Assembly: GCA_011032825.1 (NCBI GenBank)
Contig: JAADJZ010000016.1
Location: forward strand, 682,001-746,000
Source of the DNA: Massariosphaeria phaeospora
Lineage: Eukaryota > Ascomycota > Dothideomycetes > Pleosporales
DNA length: 64,000 nucleotides
Direction of reading: 5' to 3'
In this document: one piece after another, positions 21,961 through 34,299 of the stretch
Position numbering within the stretch: the stretch's first letter is position 1
Layout of the letters: each line of letters begins with the position of its first letter
Translations under genes and position numbers: made by a program
Notes under the pieces: model-generated
The model's database searches: none
Told to the model about the DNA's origin: nothing
Seen by the model: the letters and a program-made list of their open reading frames with translations, nothing else

Positions 21961-24900
21961 TAAAAGAGAATCGCCTAGAAAAGCAGGTTCTAGATAAAGA
22001 ATGTAATAAATTCGATAGAGTCTATCTACAGCGCGGACAAAAGAGCTCTATATACTTTATAGTTAGTTAGCCTTCGAAGCACCTGCGGAGCGCTTTTGAA
22101 AGCTATGTAAAAACTTAATACCGTAGGACTTTCGTTAACTAGAAACTAGCAAGGCTTTTTTGGGTATCGTCGAAGCTGTTACGTACAGCGTTAATAGCTA
22201 CTAAAGTCCTACAACCAAGGCAATTTATAAGGCTTTTAGCTTATTACATAAGCTTTTTTTCTAATCTGTAGCAATTTACTTACTTTGTTAGCGTTCTAGC
22301 GTTCTTTCTAAAAGCGTGCCGTTTTAAAAGTCTTTTAGCAATTTTCCATTGGCGTTCTAGTAAGCTGCCGAAAATTCTTGCTAGGTAGATAAAGCTTTTG
22401 TGTTTTTAAGTTCTAGCGCTAGTTTCTATGTAAGCTAGTTATAGCTAGTCCATTTGACTTGATATTCTAGCTTTCGGCTTTTTTTAACTTTCTTCTAGCG
22501 CTCGCTCGTAATGCGCTTAACTAGCTATTCTTGCTCGCTTTCTACGGTAACGCTTCTTAGGCGCTAATTAAACACTGTCTAGCTTTTCAAAAAATTGTCT
22601 GCCGCGAGTCTAAGCTTATTTATTAGAAATATTGGATTTATCTTAGAAAGTGTGTTTAAAACTACGTTGCCTAGAAACTTAACTTGTAAAACTATATATT
22701 TGCTATTTTTCTAGTCTAGTTTCTTGCTTGGGCGCCTATTAGAGATGTGTTTTTTGTATTGCAACTACACTTTATCTTCTACTCAAAGCAGCAGCGCTTT
22801 TTTTCTATGTTAATTTGCTTATTTTTTCTGCTCTTGTTAAGCCTCCGCCATAGCAGCTTGCGCAAAGTTGATAACTTTTTTTATTTTTTTAGCTATTTCC
22901 GCTGCGCTTCGCTGAGAGTCTAGAGTTGCCTAGTAGAGCGTATCCGCTCTTTTCTTTGCTTAGAGCTAGATTGAGTTCATCTCGTAACTATGCTAGAGAA
23001 AGAAAGGGCTTACTTTTGTCAACACTGCTTTTTGCTCTTAAATTGCAATTTGTACAATAGAGCATAGCTGCGCTTAGTTCTTTTAGTCCTAATTCACAAA
23101 CGGCCTTAAGACAGTTTTAATTGTTAAATTTGCTTTTTCTGTAGCTTCGTTGGTTTTTAAGTAAAAAGCTGTAGATAGCTGCTTTACGATTTCAAGCTCT
23201 TTGCAAAGCGTTTTTTAGAATTTACTTACAAATTGTGCTTTTTAGTTAGAAACAATAGCGTTAGAAAGCTAGTAGTAAGCTACTACTCTTTTAATAAATA
23301 CCTTTGCTACAGTTGCTGCGTTAATTTTCGCTATAGAGATCAAGATTATATCTTTGCTTAATTAGTTTGTAATAACTAGTAGATTCGTGCACTTTTTGCT
23401 TTTCGGCAGGTTAGTAATAAAGTCTATAAAGAGTTCTTTCTAGATTCTGTCCAGAACAAGAAGCGAGTAGAGAAAACTACTTTTTATTTTCTACTATAGT
23501 TTCGCTCGTTTACATGCATCGCAGTTAGCAATGTACTATCAAATGTCTAAGCTTATTTCTAGCTAGAAGAAATTTTTTTTGAGAATATTATAAGTGTTCT
23601 TTTTGCTAGGGTGCTTTGCGATAGGCGAGTTGTAAGCTCTAAAGATTAATCTAGTACGCAGTTAATACGTTTTCGGCACTTATCTCTTTTCTTAATAGAG
23701 AAGCGCGTTGTTTTCAACAGCGCAATCTGCTAAGGACGCTTTTAATTAAAGGCCCAAAAGAAACTTTCTACGGGTACTTTCTTTAGTTTAGCTTTTTTTT
23801 ACGGCTTTTAAGGCTTTTTAGTACAAATTGTCTTTTCAAACTCTTCTATCTTAAAGTTTATTTAAAAATAGCTTTTTTGCATTATTCTTAGAATTGTTTT
23901 TCGTGCTAGCATTTTTTTCTTGTCTAGCAGCATTTCGTCTAGAACTCGCAGCATTCTGCTCTTTAGAGCCTGCACTTTTGATCTAAAAAAAAACATTCTG
24001 CTTTAAAGCTTTTGCTACATCTGCTTTGTAAAAGGCATCGAGCTTACTAGCGAGTACATTTAGCGTTGGTATTAAAGTGCTATAAAGCGGGAACGCGCGG
24101 ATTACGCTTAAAGTTTCTTTTATAATGTTATTCTCGTTTAACACACTAGTTAGTTTGAGAAGTTAAAATTTACAGCTTTTTAGCCGAACATTGTCTTGGT
24201 CTTAAGAGAGATTCTGCTTTTTTTGTAAAAAAGCGTTTGCTCTTTTATTAGCTGCCCTAGGGCAGTACACAAACTCTAGGTTGTGTTTAAAAAAAATGTT
24301 CGCCTAGCGAACATGTTGCTTTGTTAGTAACCTTGCTGTAGTAAAGTACAGAAAGTTCTTGTAATTAGTGTAAACCGTAATCTTTAGCACTGCTTTAAGC
24401 TTTGCTTTTTATTTAGTAATGCATTTAATTACTGCTAATAATTTCTTGTTGTGAATAGTGTAGTTAGACTTTGCAAGTAACATTTTGGCAAAGTAGTAAG
24501 CTACTGCTTGCTACAAGTTGTTTTTTGCTTTTTAAAAAAGCGCTTTTTCGGTAGCTATTCCCAAAGCGTCCGCTTTAATAGCAGTTTTCAAATTAAGGTT
24601 AAAATAGGCTAATAACGGCCTAGATATGAACTCTTTCTTAAGCGTGTCAAACGCTTCTTGTTGTTTAAGCTCTTAACGGAATTCAACGCTTTTTCTTGTT
24701 AACTCTGTTAGTAAAAAGACGATTGCAGAAAAAGCGCAAATAAACTGCTAGTAAAAGTTTGCAAAACTAACAAAGCTTCGCACTCTTTTAACTAAAGCTA
24801 AAGCTTTTTATTTAAAAATTGCGCGGACTTTTTCTAGATTCATGCTAATTCCCTTGCCTACCTCGATAATAAAACTAAAGTATTTAGTTTTAGTTACTTC

Positions 24901-27900
24901 AAACTTGCATTTTTTAATATCGAGTTGTAACTTTGCTTTTTTTAACTTGTTAACAACCTCTTTAACACGTTGCTAGTAGTTTTTTTAAAAACTTTCAAAG
25001 TAGATAAGTATATTATCTAAGTATGCAAAAGCGTTAACGTTAATGTAATTACGCAAAGTGTAGTTAATAAACTGCTAGAACGTACTCAAAGCGTTAGCAA
25101 GGCTAAATAGGCAAACTATCTATTCGTACAATCTAAATCTTGTACAAAAAGCTGTTTTCTACTTATTTCTTTTAGCAATTCGGACTTTGTAAAAGGCCTA
25201 GATAACGTCTAGCTTAGTAAACTATTTAGCCTAGCTAATCTAATTCAAAGTCTCGTAAATTAAAGGCAGCGGGTATTAGTTTTTTTTTGTAATAGCGTTA
25301 AGCGCTTAATAGTCTACGCAAAAGCGTAGCTCTTTACTAGGTTTCTTCGCAAACAACACTAGTGCTCCAGCCTAAAAGCAACTTACTCTAATAAACTCGC
25401 AATTTAAATGCGCAGTAAGCTGCTTTTGCAAGACTAATAGTTTGTTTTTAAACATGTTATACAAAGGTCTCTATAAAACCTTTGCTTTTTTCTTGTTCTT
25501 TTTAATTAGTTCGATGCCGTAGTCTATTAGGCTTTGGTAAGAAGATAATTTGTTAGCCTTAAACTGCATAAACGCTGTATACTAATTTTTTATCTAGTTA
25601 AGCAGCGTTAGGCGTAAGTTAACTACTACTTTAGTTTAAAAAGCTTTCTAGATGTCCGCTATAGACGCAGCGAAAATTTTAACGCTAAAGTCTTTTTTCT
25701 TAAACTGCTGCATTATTATTTCAAACGCGGCTGCGAATACCTGCTAGGGCTTTTATTTAGGCTTTTTTCTTTTCTAGCTCCGCACGCGTGTTTCGGTTGA
25801 ATAGATGAAAATTAATTTCTTTGCCAAAGCTAGCGTTACCTAGCTTCCGTTTATTCATAAGCGCTCTAGAATAATATCGTATTAGTTATTCTTAGTTATA
25901 ACGTACGCTTAAACTGTTTGTTCGTGCCTATTTAGGTTTATTGTAAACTAAGCAGCTTTTGTAACTTTAACAACTTGTTCGCTAATGCCTACTATAAGCT
26001 TTTCTTTTATCAAAATACGCAAGAAACGGTTCTTTTTACAAAACTTTTTGCTAACAAGACTATAAGTAGTGCACTCAAAGTCGAGCATTGCTAAAGCGAA
26101 AATAAATTAATTAATAATTGCATGTACTGTAAGTGGTTTCTCGTTCAGCTAGCGCTAGCGAAACTTCAGAAACTCATCTAATAAAGAAACTGTGTTTTTT
26201 TTTTACTACTTTTAACTGCGCTTTTAGTTAAAAGTGTCTAGTTTTCTAAGTTCTTAAACTTAAAGACTTTCTTAACTTTTGCTGTTATTTTAACTAGTTT
26301 AAGAGTTGCTTTTTGAGTTGTAGCGAGCTTCTTTAGAGCTGCGAGCTTACATTTATTAGACATGTAAGTTGCTAAACTACATCAAAAGCAAAGGTAATTC
26401 TTTTGTTGTTTTGTTATTTCTACGTTGTTTGCCTATTTGGCTCGCTTTTTTTCTTTGTTGTTAGTAGCTGCGCGGACTGCTTAAGTAGCGGCCTTAGTTG
26501 CTAGCTCCTAGTCTATAGCCTTCGTGTTGCTTATTAATTAATTTGGTACTATTCGCTACTAGTTGTTTGCTTTCGCGCGGTTTAGGTTTTCTTTAATCTA
26601 GGTAACCCGTTCTATTAGGTCCTAAAGTTGCTATGCTAAGAAAACAATAACGCTAACTATTTTATTCTGTAGATTAGCGCGAAGCCTTGCTTTGTACTAG
26701 TTCTTTAATGTAGCTACGTTGCTCGTTATTTTTGCGTCGTACGCAAAGCGCATGAATTCTTTATTGTACTTTTAAAAAAACATTTTCTTCTGCCTAAGAG
26801 CGAAGAGTTGGTTAAGCGCTTTTTGCGCTCGCATGTAGTCTTAGTAGTGCTCGTTAAAGTACTTCTAAAACTTCTTTGCCGTTTCGTTACAGTGTTCTTG
26901 ATACTAGGCGAGTCTAGTAGTAGCTGCTTGCTTTGTTAAGCAGTTGTAAATGTAGCCGCATAAGTTCTCAATTAGATCTTTGTTATTAAGCATCTTGTTT
27001 TTTACTTAAACTTTAAACTGTCCGTAGTCTAATCTTGTTCTGTTAAACTAAGCTAGGTTAGGCATTTTGTTGCGCTTTGTAATTAGCGTAGAAGCTTTTA
27101 GAATACTAAAAGAAGTTAGCAGTGTTGCTAGCGTAGCCCTCTTTTCCTTTAGAAGAATTCGAACTTAATTTTGCAGTATTTCGATAAGTGCCTAAGCTCT
27201 TGCACTCTCGTTATTAACTAGCTGCTTAGAATTTAAAAGTCTTGCAAGAACTAGCTTCGCTGCTAGTAGCTAATTGTTTGTTACTTTTTTAAGTAGTTCT
27301 ATTACGAGTTTTGTAACGAATATTTTCATATATGTAGCTTTCGCTGCATTGAAACAAATCTCTTGAGTTTCTACATCGAGTCTGTCGTTGTTTATTAGCT
27401 CTTGTAAAGCTTTTTTAATTGCTTTGCTACTTCGGCCTTCGCTTTTTAGCCTGCGGGCTTTTACAACTAGCATCTAAATATACTCATCCTAGGTACTGTC
27501 TATTGTAGCAATTTAGTTTTAAAAACTTTTTTCGCTGCGTTTTAAAGTTTTTTAGAGGTTGCTTTTAACTTTTAAAAGTGTTGTACTTTTTAAAGATCTC
27601 ACGACCTTTACTGCGTAGAGATTAATTGAATTTAAATAAAAGAGAATCGCCTAGGAAAGCAGGTTCTAGATAAAGAATGTAATAAATTTAATAGAGTCTA
27701 TCTACAGCGCGGACAAGAGAGCTCTATATACTTTATAGTTAGTTAGCTTCTAAAGCACCTGCAAAGCGCTTTTAAAAGCTATGTAAAAACTTAATACCGC
27801 AAAGCTTTCGTTAACTAGAAACTAGCGAGGCTTTTTTGAGTATCGTCGAAGCTGTTACGTACAGCGTTAATAGCTACCAAAGTTCTACGACCAAGGCAAT

Positions 27901-27924
27901 CTATAGGGCTTTCAGCCTATTACA
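21961..27924 (-). mobile_element. Ty3/gypsy chromovirus, copy 1, 5964 bp
   Basis: Flanked by identical 288-bp-long LTRs (21961-22248 and 27637-27924) and by a perfect 5-bp target duplication, ATTGC (21956-21960 and 27925-27929). LTR termini were TG...CA; here the TG is seen as TA in plus-strand orientation through RIP. It is exactly as long as copies 2 and 3. Coding direction is minus, gag near 27.5 kb and chromodomain end near 22.3 kb. A purine tract precedes the sense 3' LTR. I see no ordinary tRNA primer-binding site next to the 5' LTR. Confidence 0.95.
22276..27503 (-). pseudogene. Gag-Pol of chromovirus copy 1 (RIP-broken)
   Basis: Coordinates are projected from the same positions in copies 2 and 3, which have no length difference. 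The start codon is ATA (27503-27501) where copy 2 has ATG. The longest open part is the N-terminal gag at 27270-27473 (MLVVKARRLKSEGRSSKAIK). Downstream order is gag, CCHC knuckle, protease, reverse transcriptase with YLDNILIYF at the YxDD site, RNase H, integrase and chromodomain. Stops occur throughout. It cannot be translated. Confidence 0.88.
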
Positions 27925-27929
27925 ATTGC

Positions 27930-28800
27930 AAAGATAAGTTATTTGCAACAGCTACAATAGCTATTGTTATAAATTTTTTTAGTGTAGCAACTATATACAT
28001 ACTTGCGCTTAACTTGTATTAATTGTATTTGCGCAAAAGCTTAATAGCGCAGCCGTAGGAGTTTACTTTAGGTACAGTAGCTAGTGCAGCTTCTAAAAAC
28101 GCTGCAACAACTACAAAGCTACTACTACGTTTCTATTGCTTAAGCTTTAATAAAAAAAAACCTAAAGCTTTGCGCTTGCCTTTTTAAGTAGTTTGAAACG
28201 CTTTTTTAGTTTTTAAGCTGCGATCTAGGCAGCGCGCGTAGCTTTTTTATTTGCTTTCTTTCTAGCACGTACTACCTTAGCTGCTTTTTTTGCTATACGC
28301 TTTTTCTTTGCTTGCTACTTTTAAAGTAGCTTAGTAGTAGCTAGAAGCTCTTTTCTATTCGCCTTTGCAAGCTGCTTTTTATGCTTTTTTTATTGTTTTA
28401 CTACTTTTTGTGCACGTGCTTCTTTAATTTTTCGTAGAAACTAAAAAATAGTACTACTATAGTACTTCTTGCGCTACTGTAGGTTAAAAAGCTTGCTGCG
28501 TTTCTTTTGCTTTTTCTTAGTAGTAAGCGCTTTCTTAGCCTATTGTTTTTATAGTGTAGTAGCTCGTTTTGCACTTAAAGTTAGTAGAACGTTTAAAAAA
28601 GTAACTTTGCTTTTTCTATAGCGTTATTTCTTACTGCAAAGCGTAGAAAACGCTTTATCTTACGCTAGTTACTATTCTTTAGTGCTAAAAACTATAATTT
28701 ACTATTTTCTTACTTTTTATTTTTTTCTTTTTAAACTAATTAAGTATAACTTCTAGCTCTACAAGCTACATACTAGTAGCTTCAAAGAACTTAAAAATAA
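27930..28800 (-). mobile_element. Fragment of a pogo-like transposon, minus orientation
   Basis: Reading the minus strand from 28800 to about 28000 gives the end of the DDE domain (FEATSM-LVELEVIL, compare FKATSI-LINLNVILKRF in copy D). The Lys/Ala-rich C-terminal coiled coil follows, with the element's 3' tail containing CAATAGCTATTGT, also present at about 19665 and 31850. The 5' two thirds are missing; the fragment stops next to an LTR at 28825. Chromovirus copy 1 inserted just beyond its 3' end. Confidence 0.7.
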
Positions 28801-28824
28801 TTTTTGTTGTAAGAAAAAACTTTT

Positions 28825-29035
28825 TGTAAAAGAATTGCCAAAGTAAGCAAGCTCTAATGTAGAAAGTAATAAATTAATGCGATTCTATTTATAAAATAAA
28901 AGAGCTTTTTATACTTTCTACACTACGCTAGAATTCGTCGAAGCTTAGCTAGAAGTTAGCGAAGCAATTTCGTACAAGATTACTTTAACTAAGGCCTAGC
29001 AACTAAAGTATTCTATTAAGCATTCGCTTATTACA
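28825..29035 (-). repeat. LTR of a related chromovirus subfamily (solo or 3' remnant)
   Basis: The 211-bp sequence begins TGTAAAAGAATTGCC and ends TTCGCTTATTACA, matching the ends of the 288-bp LTRs (TGAAAGGAGATCGCC ... CCTATTACA). It shares internal words such as TAATAAATT, AAAAGAGCT and TATACTTT. Downstream, 29036-29307 looks like the adjoining 3' coding end on the minus strand, so this is probably the 3' LTR of a truncated element. Confidence 0.65.
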
Positions 29036-29315
29036 TAAGCTTTCTCGCGTTTGTTAAAGTAAACACGAAAACGCTTAGGCTTTTAGAAAAATTCTTTAAA
29101 GAATTCTTGCTCTAGCGAGGTAGCGCCTAAAGCTGCTCGTACTTGTTATAAGCTTTTTCTCTTAACTACAAACTTTTTAGCTACTTTCTTTGCAGCTTTT
29201 GCTTTGATGTTCTCGCTTTCGCGCGTTTCCGCAGCCTCTGCTTTATTATAGTAAAAAAGAATACTACTTTAAAAAAGCTATTTGCGTTAGCTAGCTTGTC
29301 TACGCTTGTTTCTAC

Positions 29316-29753
29316 TAGGCTAGCGAATAAGTATAGGTTGAGTTAAAGTTAGGTTAGATCCGCACGGACTAGAAAACGAAAATCAAAATCTTTACTTTTT
29401 AATATCTTACTTAATACTATAGATATACTAATGCAAATTTAACACGTGCTGCAGATTTATAAATACAATTATATGTAAAATTATTAGAGAATTCTAGCTA
29501 GTCTAGCTTCTTTAATATAGCTTTTTATTTATTAAATCTATAAAAGATAAATAAAATATACTCTAGACTAGCTAGAATTCTTTAATAATTTTACATATAA
29601 TTGTACTTATATATTTGCAGCACGTGTTAAATTTGCATTAGTATATCTATAGTATTAGGTAAGATATTAAAAAGTAAAGATTTTGATTTTCGTTTTCTAG
29701 TCCGTGCGGATCTAACTCAACCTTAACTCAACTTATACCTATTCGCTAGCCTA
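29316..29753. mobile_element. hAT-type foldback MITE, copy 1, 438 bp
   Basis: Non-coding element made almost entirely of two inverted arms of about 200 bp. It begins TAGGCTAGCGAATAAGTATAGG-type sequence and ends in the complement CCTATTCGCTAGCCTA. An 8-bp target duplication, GTTTCTAC, flanks it (29308-29315 and 29754-29761). Eight-base duplications are typical of hAT transposition. A second copy of identical length is at 37861. Confidence 0.93.
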
Positions 29754-29854
29754 GTTTCTACGTCGCGCTAGTTAAAGCGTTAGCATAAAGTTAAAGCTTT
29801 GTTAATTTAAAAGTTAGTAATGTTAGCTTTGCTAATAAGTAGCTACTATGTTCG

Positions 29855-31945
29855 TGCACGTACTAACTGCGTTGCGTGCTAACTACTAACTTTCAATTAA
29901 CGCAATTTATACTTTAACTTTAATACGCTATAACTTTCTCAATATAACTTCAATTGAAAAAGCAATTGCAGCAATTAACTTGCGCAAGCTAGAAAATAAT
30001 CTTGTATACTAGAAATATGCTAACATGTTTAGCGTAAATAGAAATACTTTAGCTCGAAAACACTAAAGTCGTTAGAGCTTGCGAACTACTAAAAACTTTA
30101 ACTAAAAAAAACTTACGCTACGACAAGAAAAAAAGCTTGTACTCTACATTAAAAACTTAACAAAGCAAAAGCTACTACCTACGAAAGCTATAATACAAAA
30201 TTTCGCTTCTACAATAGCTTACGAACGCGTTTTTAAGTTTTAAGTAACGCGTTTCAAGCACTAACACAAAAACGAGCTTATTTTAAAATACACTATTGCT
30301 ATAAACGCTACGCGCTACATAGCTAACTTATATATTAAGTACAAGCTATAATTTAACTTGCTACATAGCAAGATAAAAAAGCATAAAATTCTGCTTAAGA
30401 ATAGCTACAATATAAACGAAAAAAGCTTTATAATAAGTGTAATTAAACAATTAAAAAAAACTTTTACAAAAGCACAATAGAAGAAGCGTAAAGTTACTAT
30501 AGCTTTCTAAAATAGCTTGCGTACTTAGATAACAACTATCGCTGTAGTTTGCGCTAATAAAACTACGCTACTGCCTAGCTTAATCTACGAGTTTGCAAAC
30601 TATACTTTACAATTGTTATAAGTAGCAGATATTAAGCCTAGCGTACACGACGTTTTTGTAGCTTTAACACTATCTAGATAAACAAATAACAACGTAGAAT
30701 TAGCTTAGTTAAAGCAGGTTTTTAACTGCTGCACGAAGAAAAAAGCGCGGTATAAAAAAAACTAGCGCTTACTTATTTTTAACAGCTATAGCAGCTACTT
30801 TACAAAAAACTTTTTACACTACTACTTTACTTACAAAATCTATGTTGCTGTATTTTTACTTTATAGTATTTATACGCTGCAGCTGCTAGATGTAGTTTAC
30901 TTTAAGCTGCTAAGTAAAACTTACTCTAAAAAGCTTGCAAAACATACTTAGCGCAGCTAAGAGCTAGTTTTAATTAAAAAAAGCAACTTCTTTTTGTTGT
31001 TCTAGAACGCCTAGTAGGTAAGCTTTAAAAAGCAAACGATTTTGCAGTTTTTTGCTACTACTAGTATTTAGCCTATGAATTAAAAAAGAGTTATAAAGCG
31101 CTTCTTGCTAAAGCTTTTAAACAAGCTAGCAAACAAGCCTAGCTTTACCTAGCGTAAAGCCAATTGTTTCTTACGAGCAGCAGCTAATACGTTGTTATTT
31201 AATCTCAAACAAGTGTTCTCTATAATCTACTACTTAGCCAACTAAAACGAGCTTTTTACTAATAAAAATAAAAGCCTACGCAAGGCTCTTACTACTAAAA
31301 AAAAGCATAATAAGAAAAGCAAAGTTCTTAACTTGCAGTAGAAAAAAGAGTATTATAGTAGAGCTGTGTTTTAGTTACTACGTAAAATAGCTAAGAGTAA
31401 AGCACGTAAGCGCACGAACAAGCAACTAGCTAAAGAGAAAAAACTTTAAAAAGCTTAGATAAAGCAGCTCTAAGCTGCTAACGCTTTATACAATAAAAAG
31501 CTTAAAGAGAAAAAGCGTATAGTAACTGCAGCAAAGTAAGAAAAGCGTAAAAAAGAAAAAGTAGAAAAGGCAGCTTTTGCGGCAGCTCAAAAGGCGCTCT
31601 AAAATACTTAAAAACCTATTTAAACTTTCTAAACAGCTAAGCGCAAAGCTTTAGCTACAACTACTTTAAAGGCAAAGCAATAGAAGCGTTCTAGTGCTGC
31701 TGCAGCACTTGCTAAAGTTGTATTTGCTATTCTAGCTAAAGTTGCTCGTAGCAGCTGCGCTGTTAAGCTGCTAACTAGATACACATAATCTAAGTAGTAC
31801 AAATTGTTTATTATAATCAATGTATTAATCTACTAAAAAGTTTTGCAATAATAGCTATTGCTGCTATTGTTACATTCTTATGTTTGTAGTAGTAATAATT
31901 TCAATAAAGTAATCGTTACGCGTTTCGGTTAGCACGTGCGCTAAC
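29855..31945 (+). mobile_element. Pogo-like DNA transposon F, ends approximate
   Basis: Plus-strand transposase of the same type as D and E, with blocks ISIEKAIAAINLRKLEN, LTKQKLLPTKAIIQNFAS, YNINEKSFIISVIKQLKK, VFNCCTKKKARYKK, LLIFNSYSSYF (near 30772) and LQLLDVVYFKLLS (near 30880). The second catalytic aspartate is asparagine, while the third (LDVV) survives. Possible inverted ends (left GTGCACGTACTAAC, right complement GTTAGCACGTGC) are diverged, so the limits are uncertain. Stops are many. Confidence 0.7.
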
Positions 31946-32345
31946 ACTATACTAGCAATAGTGCCTCGCTTTCGAAGTTCAAACTTAACGGCTAGTAGCG
32001 TTAGAACTTTGTTTGCAGCTATTTTACTAAGTTGCTTTGCTATTTTAATTGTATCAAACGATTTATAGAACTTTCGAACAGCTGATTTTAATTGTTCTTT
32101 GTACAATTTCTAGTATGTACTGCTAATTTTGTGCTTCGTTTTCTTGTATTTCTTGTAAAGATTCGTTTCTTTGCTTTTTAAGAGTAGATAAAAGCGTTGG
32201 TTATAAAGCTGTATTTTGTACGCTTCTTGCTCTTTACGAAAATTTGCAAGTGCAAGATTGTTTTGTACTTTCTTTTGTTGCTCGTTATCTAGCTTTGTAG
32301 GTGCACGTTAATTTCGTAACAAACTTATCTATGCAATAAATTCAA
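31870..32345 (-). pseudogene. Possible DUF3435-type (Crypton-associated) C-terminal remnant
   Basis: A minus-strand frame open for 78 codons (32106-31870) extends upstream with one TAG to about 32345. It reads WISLLRNWRAPTKLDNEQ, then NFRKEQEAYKIQLYNQRFY, KYKKTKHKISSTY and SFDTIKIAKQLSKIAANK. The order and the F-D-T-I-x-I-x-x-Q-L phrase recall the C-terminal part of fungal DUF3435 proteins, which I know from memory of the family only. The last residues overlap the putative right end of element F. Alternative: an unrelated helical transposon protein. Confidence 0.35.
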
Positions 32346-34299
32346 TAAAAAAAGCTTCTAAAAAGCTTTTAAAGTAGATAGATTAAAAGTTGCAAGTAAT
32401 ATGCGTTAGCGTGTAGTACTTTTTGTATATGCTCTTAAAATAACCTATAGTTTAGTTTCGTTCTACTAGGTTAAAAGCGCTTAGTAGATTCTATAAGCTT
32501 AAACAAAAGAAAAATAATACGCAATCTAAAGTAAACTTACTATTGATATTTCTTTTAGAAGCTCGTTGTAGCTAGTATAGTTCTAACAATAATTCTTTAA
32601 AACCTACAATACGCTCTAAGCGTACAAAAGTGTTACAGTACTTCGCGTATAGAAACGCTTTTTCTTTTAATATGCAAAAACTCTCGCTTGTATTTCTAAC
32701 GTCGCAAAAAAACAGTTAGTTTAGCAACTTCTTTTTTTATTTAATGCAAAGTACGTTGCGGTTCGTAGGTATATCTAGATTAAATATGTTCTAAACACTA
32801 GAAAATTCGTTTTTAATACTTTTTAACTAACGCTAATGCTTAGAATGTAAAAAATATGCAGAAAGCAAAACTTCTTTCTAAGCAAAAAGTAAATTTTTTT
32901 CTACAATGCAATACTTAGCGAGACTTTTTATGCTCAACAACTACTATTCAACTTACAGTTTCTCGTTTCTTTCTTTATTTTTAATAATTTTAAAATTAAC
33001 GTTTGCTATAATAGTGCTTTAGCTACAACGCTGCGAACTTTTAGAAGTTTAATATTCTTAAATAAAAGTGCTTTATTGCTGCCTTTAGCACTTGCGCTTT
33101 TAATAATAGCTTTAGGTTTTGTCGCTGTAGCAGCGCTAAAAAGTAAAAGTAGCAATATCTAAACTTAAATAAAACTATAAAGAAGTTTGGTATTATTTAT
33201 CTAAAGTGCGTAAAGAATAGCGTAGAAGTCCTAGACGTACATAGCATGCTTTTCTTTTTCTAATTTGTTAAGTTTTAAGAACGAAATCTACTGTTATAAT
33301 GTTAGTACACTAATACGCAACGAAATTGTAACTTATAAAGTGTATATTACATTGCAAACATTTTTTAAAACTTTAGCATTTATGTTGTAGCTCGTAAGAT
33401 CTTTATAATACATGCTAATTCGTTTCTAATAGCTTCGCATTAAGCTTTTTTTTCTAATTCGAGCATGTTTCTTTCGCTAACTTAAGTACGCTTTGAAAGT
33501 TTCTGCATCGCACGCACGTAGTTGTTTTTTCAAAGAACTCTTAGTTTTTTTCGCAATTTTAAGATAGTAGCTAATACTGCACTTGTGTTAGATTATTGTA
33601 GAAACAAAAAGCATGTATACAGATTAAAACTTACTTTTTCTAAAAATTACTTTCTCTTTGCTATAGTTTCTTTGTATAATTTATGTAATTTAGCTTCGCT
33701 AGTTTTTTAACCTTAAATCGAGCAATGTTCTTTAGAATCTTTTTAGCTTTAGAGTTTAAATCTACATTTAACTTTTGCTCTAAAACGAAGCTAGCATTTC
33801 TACTAGTGTTTAACTTAATATTCGTATTAGTATTTGCTTCTAGCTTTGCTTTTGCTTTAGTATTAGAATCTAAGTACACATTAAAAAACGAGTTAGCATT
33901 AGAATATTTTTCTTAGCACGATTTAGTAGCTAGAGTTAGCGTTAAAGTAGAAATAAAAGTAGCTAGCTAACTTCAAGTAGTTCGCTTCGTAAAGAACAGC
34001 ATTGCGGTAGAAAGCAACTAAGTAAATAAAATTAAAAAAAAGCGATAGCAAAAGGAAAAGTAAGTATGCTATTAGGTTAAGTAAGCGCTAACTCGTAGGC
34101 AAGCCGTAAGCGTAGTAGGTTTTACAAAAGTAATAGTAGAATTGTAGCTTTGCTTTCTTTCTCTAGCGAAGTAAAGTAATAGAGTTTTACTTAGCGTAGT
34201 AAGCGAGCATAGGTTTTTGTTAAAGCAGCAATGTTAAAGAGCTTAAGCGAAGTAGAAACGCTTCGAAAAGTAGTAGCTAAAGACTTTTCAAAATAGCTG
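32346..34299. other. AT-rich repeat DNA, not classified
   Basis: No inverted ends or LTRs found. Low-complexity open frames occur on both strands (for example 33661-33879 minus and 33725-33916 plus), made of Asn/Lys/Ala or Phe/Leu/Val codons that mirror one another. I do not support them as genes. It may include the upstream part of the DUF3435-like remnant and the 3' part of the minus-strand retroelement next to it. Confidence 0.4.

Noticed and set aside
33661..33916. Mirror open frames on both strands (Asn/Lys/Ala-rich versus Phe/Leu/Val-rich)
   Set aside because: Low-complexity AT-rich DNA; the two frames are shadows of each other with no family likeness.
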